Positions 5,304 through 5,874 of a DNA stretch of 5,874 nt are shown here, piece by piece. Origin of the DNA: an uncultured Acidimicrobiaceae bacterium. GTDB lineage: Bacteria > Actinomycetota > Acidimicrobiia > Acidimicrobiales > UBA8592. The DNA is taken from positions 1 to 5,874 of the forward strand of contig CAJWET010000106.1 in assembly GCA_913031515.1 (NCBI GenBank). The letters are read 5' to 3'. The notes beneath the pieces are model-generated. The model was not told where the DNA came from. It was given only the letters and a program-made list of their open reading frames with translations, and ran no database searches. The position numbers and the translations under genes are program-made. Numbering within the stretch: the stretch's first letter is position 1; each line of letters starts with the position of its first letter.

Positions 5304-5874
5304 CTATTGAATTGATTCAGCGCCAAGAAGGACACGTATTTCCCCAAGTAGGCCGGAATGAGGTTCTACACGAAATTCAGGACCTAACCAGATTTTCTTA
5401 TCTCCAAGGTGAAGGTAGACATCACAGCCCCCATCATGGTCTTTGATTAGCGACGATAACTGTTCGAGGTGCTTTCCGGTTATTCCTGTTGATGGAACAC
5501 GTATTTCCAGCGAGGTTAAAGCCGCGTTCGTGTCTGTGTCGAGTTGATCAATCTCCAAGCAGATTAATTTTGCATTGTCATCACGTTTGTCAACTCTTGC
5601 AGTAATTAATACAGGTTCGTCTTCAATGATTTTATGGCCTATTTCCGCCATAACTTTAGTGAAAACAATGACTTCCGTCGTCCCTTCAAGATCCTCTAGC
5701 GTGAAACTGGCCATTAGATCACCACGGCGAGTCCATTTCTTTTGAAGGTCAGTTACTACTCCACCGGCAATAACAATCTTCCCTTCTTCAGCGTTATCTC
5801 CAGATGTAGCAGTAAAGTTGCATTTCCGCCGGAGAACCTGTTCATATCCACTTAAGGGGTGGTCGGAGATATAC
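5304..5874 (-). CDS. dnaE: DNA polymerase III alpha subunit, C-terminal 189 residues (cut by window edge)
   Basis: The frame is open from the right edge to the TAG at 5304-5306, so this is the 3' end of a much longer gene (about 1150-1200 residues in full). DnaE is the replicative polymerase catalytic subunit; the piece here holds the non-catalytic C-terminal part. Visible landmarks are YISDHPLSGYEQVL (1-14), VVTDLQKKWTRRGDLMASF (39-57), LEDLEGTTEVIVF (59-71), VDKRDDNAKLICLEI (91-105), and a terminal strand-rich tail (about 120-189, ending LLGAESIQ). Together these form the OB-fold for single-stranded DNA and the tau/clamp-loader-binding end of bacterial DnaE. The QKKWTRRGDLMA form is typical of actinobacterial DnaE1. 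The methionine at 5712-5714 is internal, not a start, because homology continues upstream of it without interruption. A 78-bp gap separates the stop from the GNAT-like gene, and I see no clear terminator in it. Confidence 0.95.
   Translation of the reverse strand, partial: YISDHPLSGYEQVLRRKCNFTATSGDNAEEGKIVIAGGVVTDLQKKWTRRGDLMASFTLEDLEGTTEVIVFTKVMAEIGHKIIEDEPVLITARVDKRDDNAKLICLEIDQLDTDTNAALTSLEIRVPSTGITGKHLEQLSSLIKDHDGGCDVYLHLGDKKIWLGPEFRVEPHSGLLGEIRVLLGAESIQ

Noticed and set aside
5304..5714. A separate 136-residue protein starting at the ATG near 5714
   Set aside because: DnaE homology continues without interruption upstream of that methionine to the window edge, so it is an internal residue of dnaE.

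Overview
The window looks like ordinary, gene-dense bacterial chromosome, most likely from an actinobacterium. Two partial housekeeping genes at the edges support this. The left one matches the actinobacterial form of MenA, with a GARPKT start and an NDYSDGIRGTD...RLGPRRLVGS block. The right one matches the C-terminal part of an actinobacterial-type replicative DNA polymerase III alpha subunit, with HPLSGY and QKKWTRRGDLMA. Base composition looks moderate by eye rather than GC-rich. That, with the thiolase/DUF35 pair, would fit a free-living (for example aquatic) lineage such as Acidimicrobiia, but this placement is inference only.

Layout, reading the minus strand from the right edge: dnaE 3' end (5304-5874, runs off the window); a 78-bp gap; a GNAT-like protein of unknown function (4554-5225); a nitroreductase-family flavoprotein (3932-4564) that starts with TTG inside the end of the previous gene; a 51-bp gap; a DUF35 zinc-ribbon/OB-fold protein (3473-3880); a 31-bp gap; and a thiolase/lipid-transfer-family protein (2239-3441). 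A single plus-strand gene follows, a VOC (glyoxalase-fold) protein at 1842-2228. It converges on the thiolase with 10 bp between stop codons, at a hairpin. It diverges from an NAD(P)-dependent aldehyde dehydrogenase (281-1708), which is followed 8 bp later by menA (1-272, truncated by the left edge).

Functional reading: the DUF35 protein and thiolase form a familiar two-gene module for acyl-CoA carbon-carbon bond cleavage or formation. The thiolase keeps its nucleophilic cysteine, so thiolytic chemistry is more likely than the aldolase chemistry of the Ltp2 branch. The aldehyde dehydrogenase could feed acids into such a pathway, but no CoA ligase or dehydrogenase is visible to link them. The nitroreductase and GNAT-like genes appear translationally coupled, and their substrates cannot be read from the sequence. 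menA belongs to menaquinone synthesis and dnaE to replication; neither is obviously related to the catabolic genes.

No RNA gene, mobile element, CRISPR array or phage-like gene was seen. No stretch over 300 bp lacks a gene. I did not find a convincing new biological system. The most notable items are the uncharacterised GNAT-like/nitroreductase pair, a 15-bp dyad placed like an operator in front of the aldehyde dehydrogenase, and the convergent-stop hairpin.
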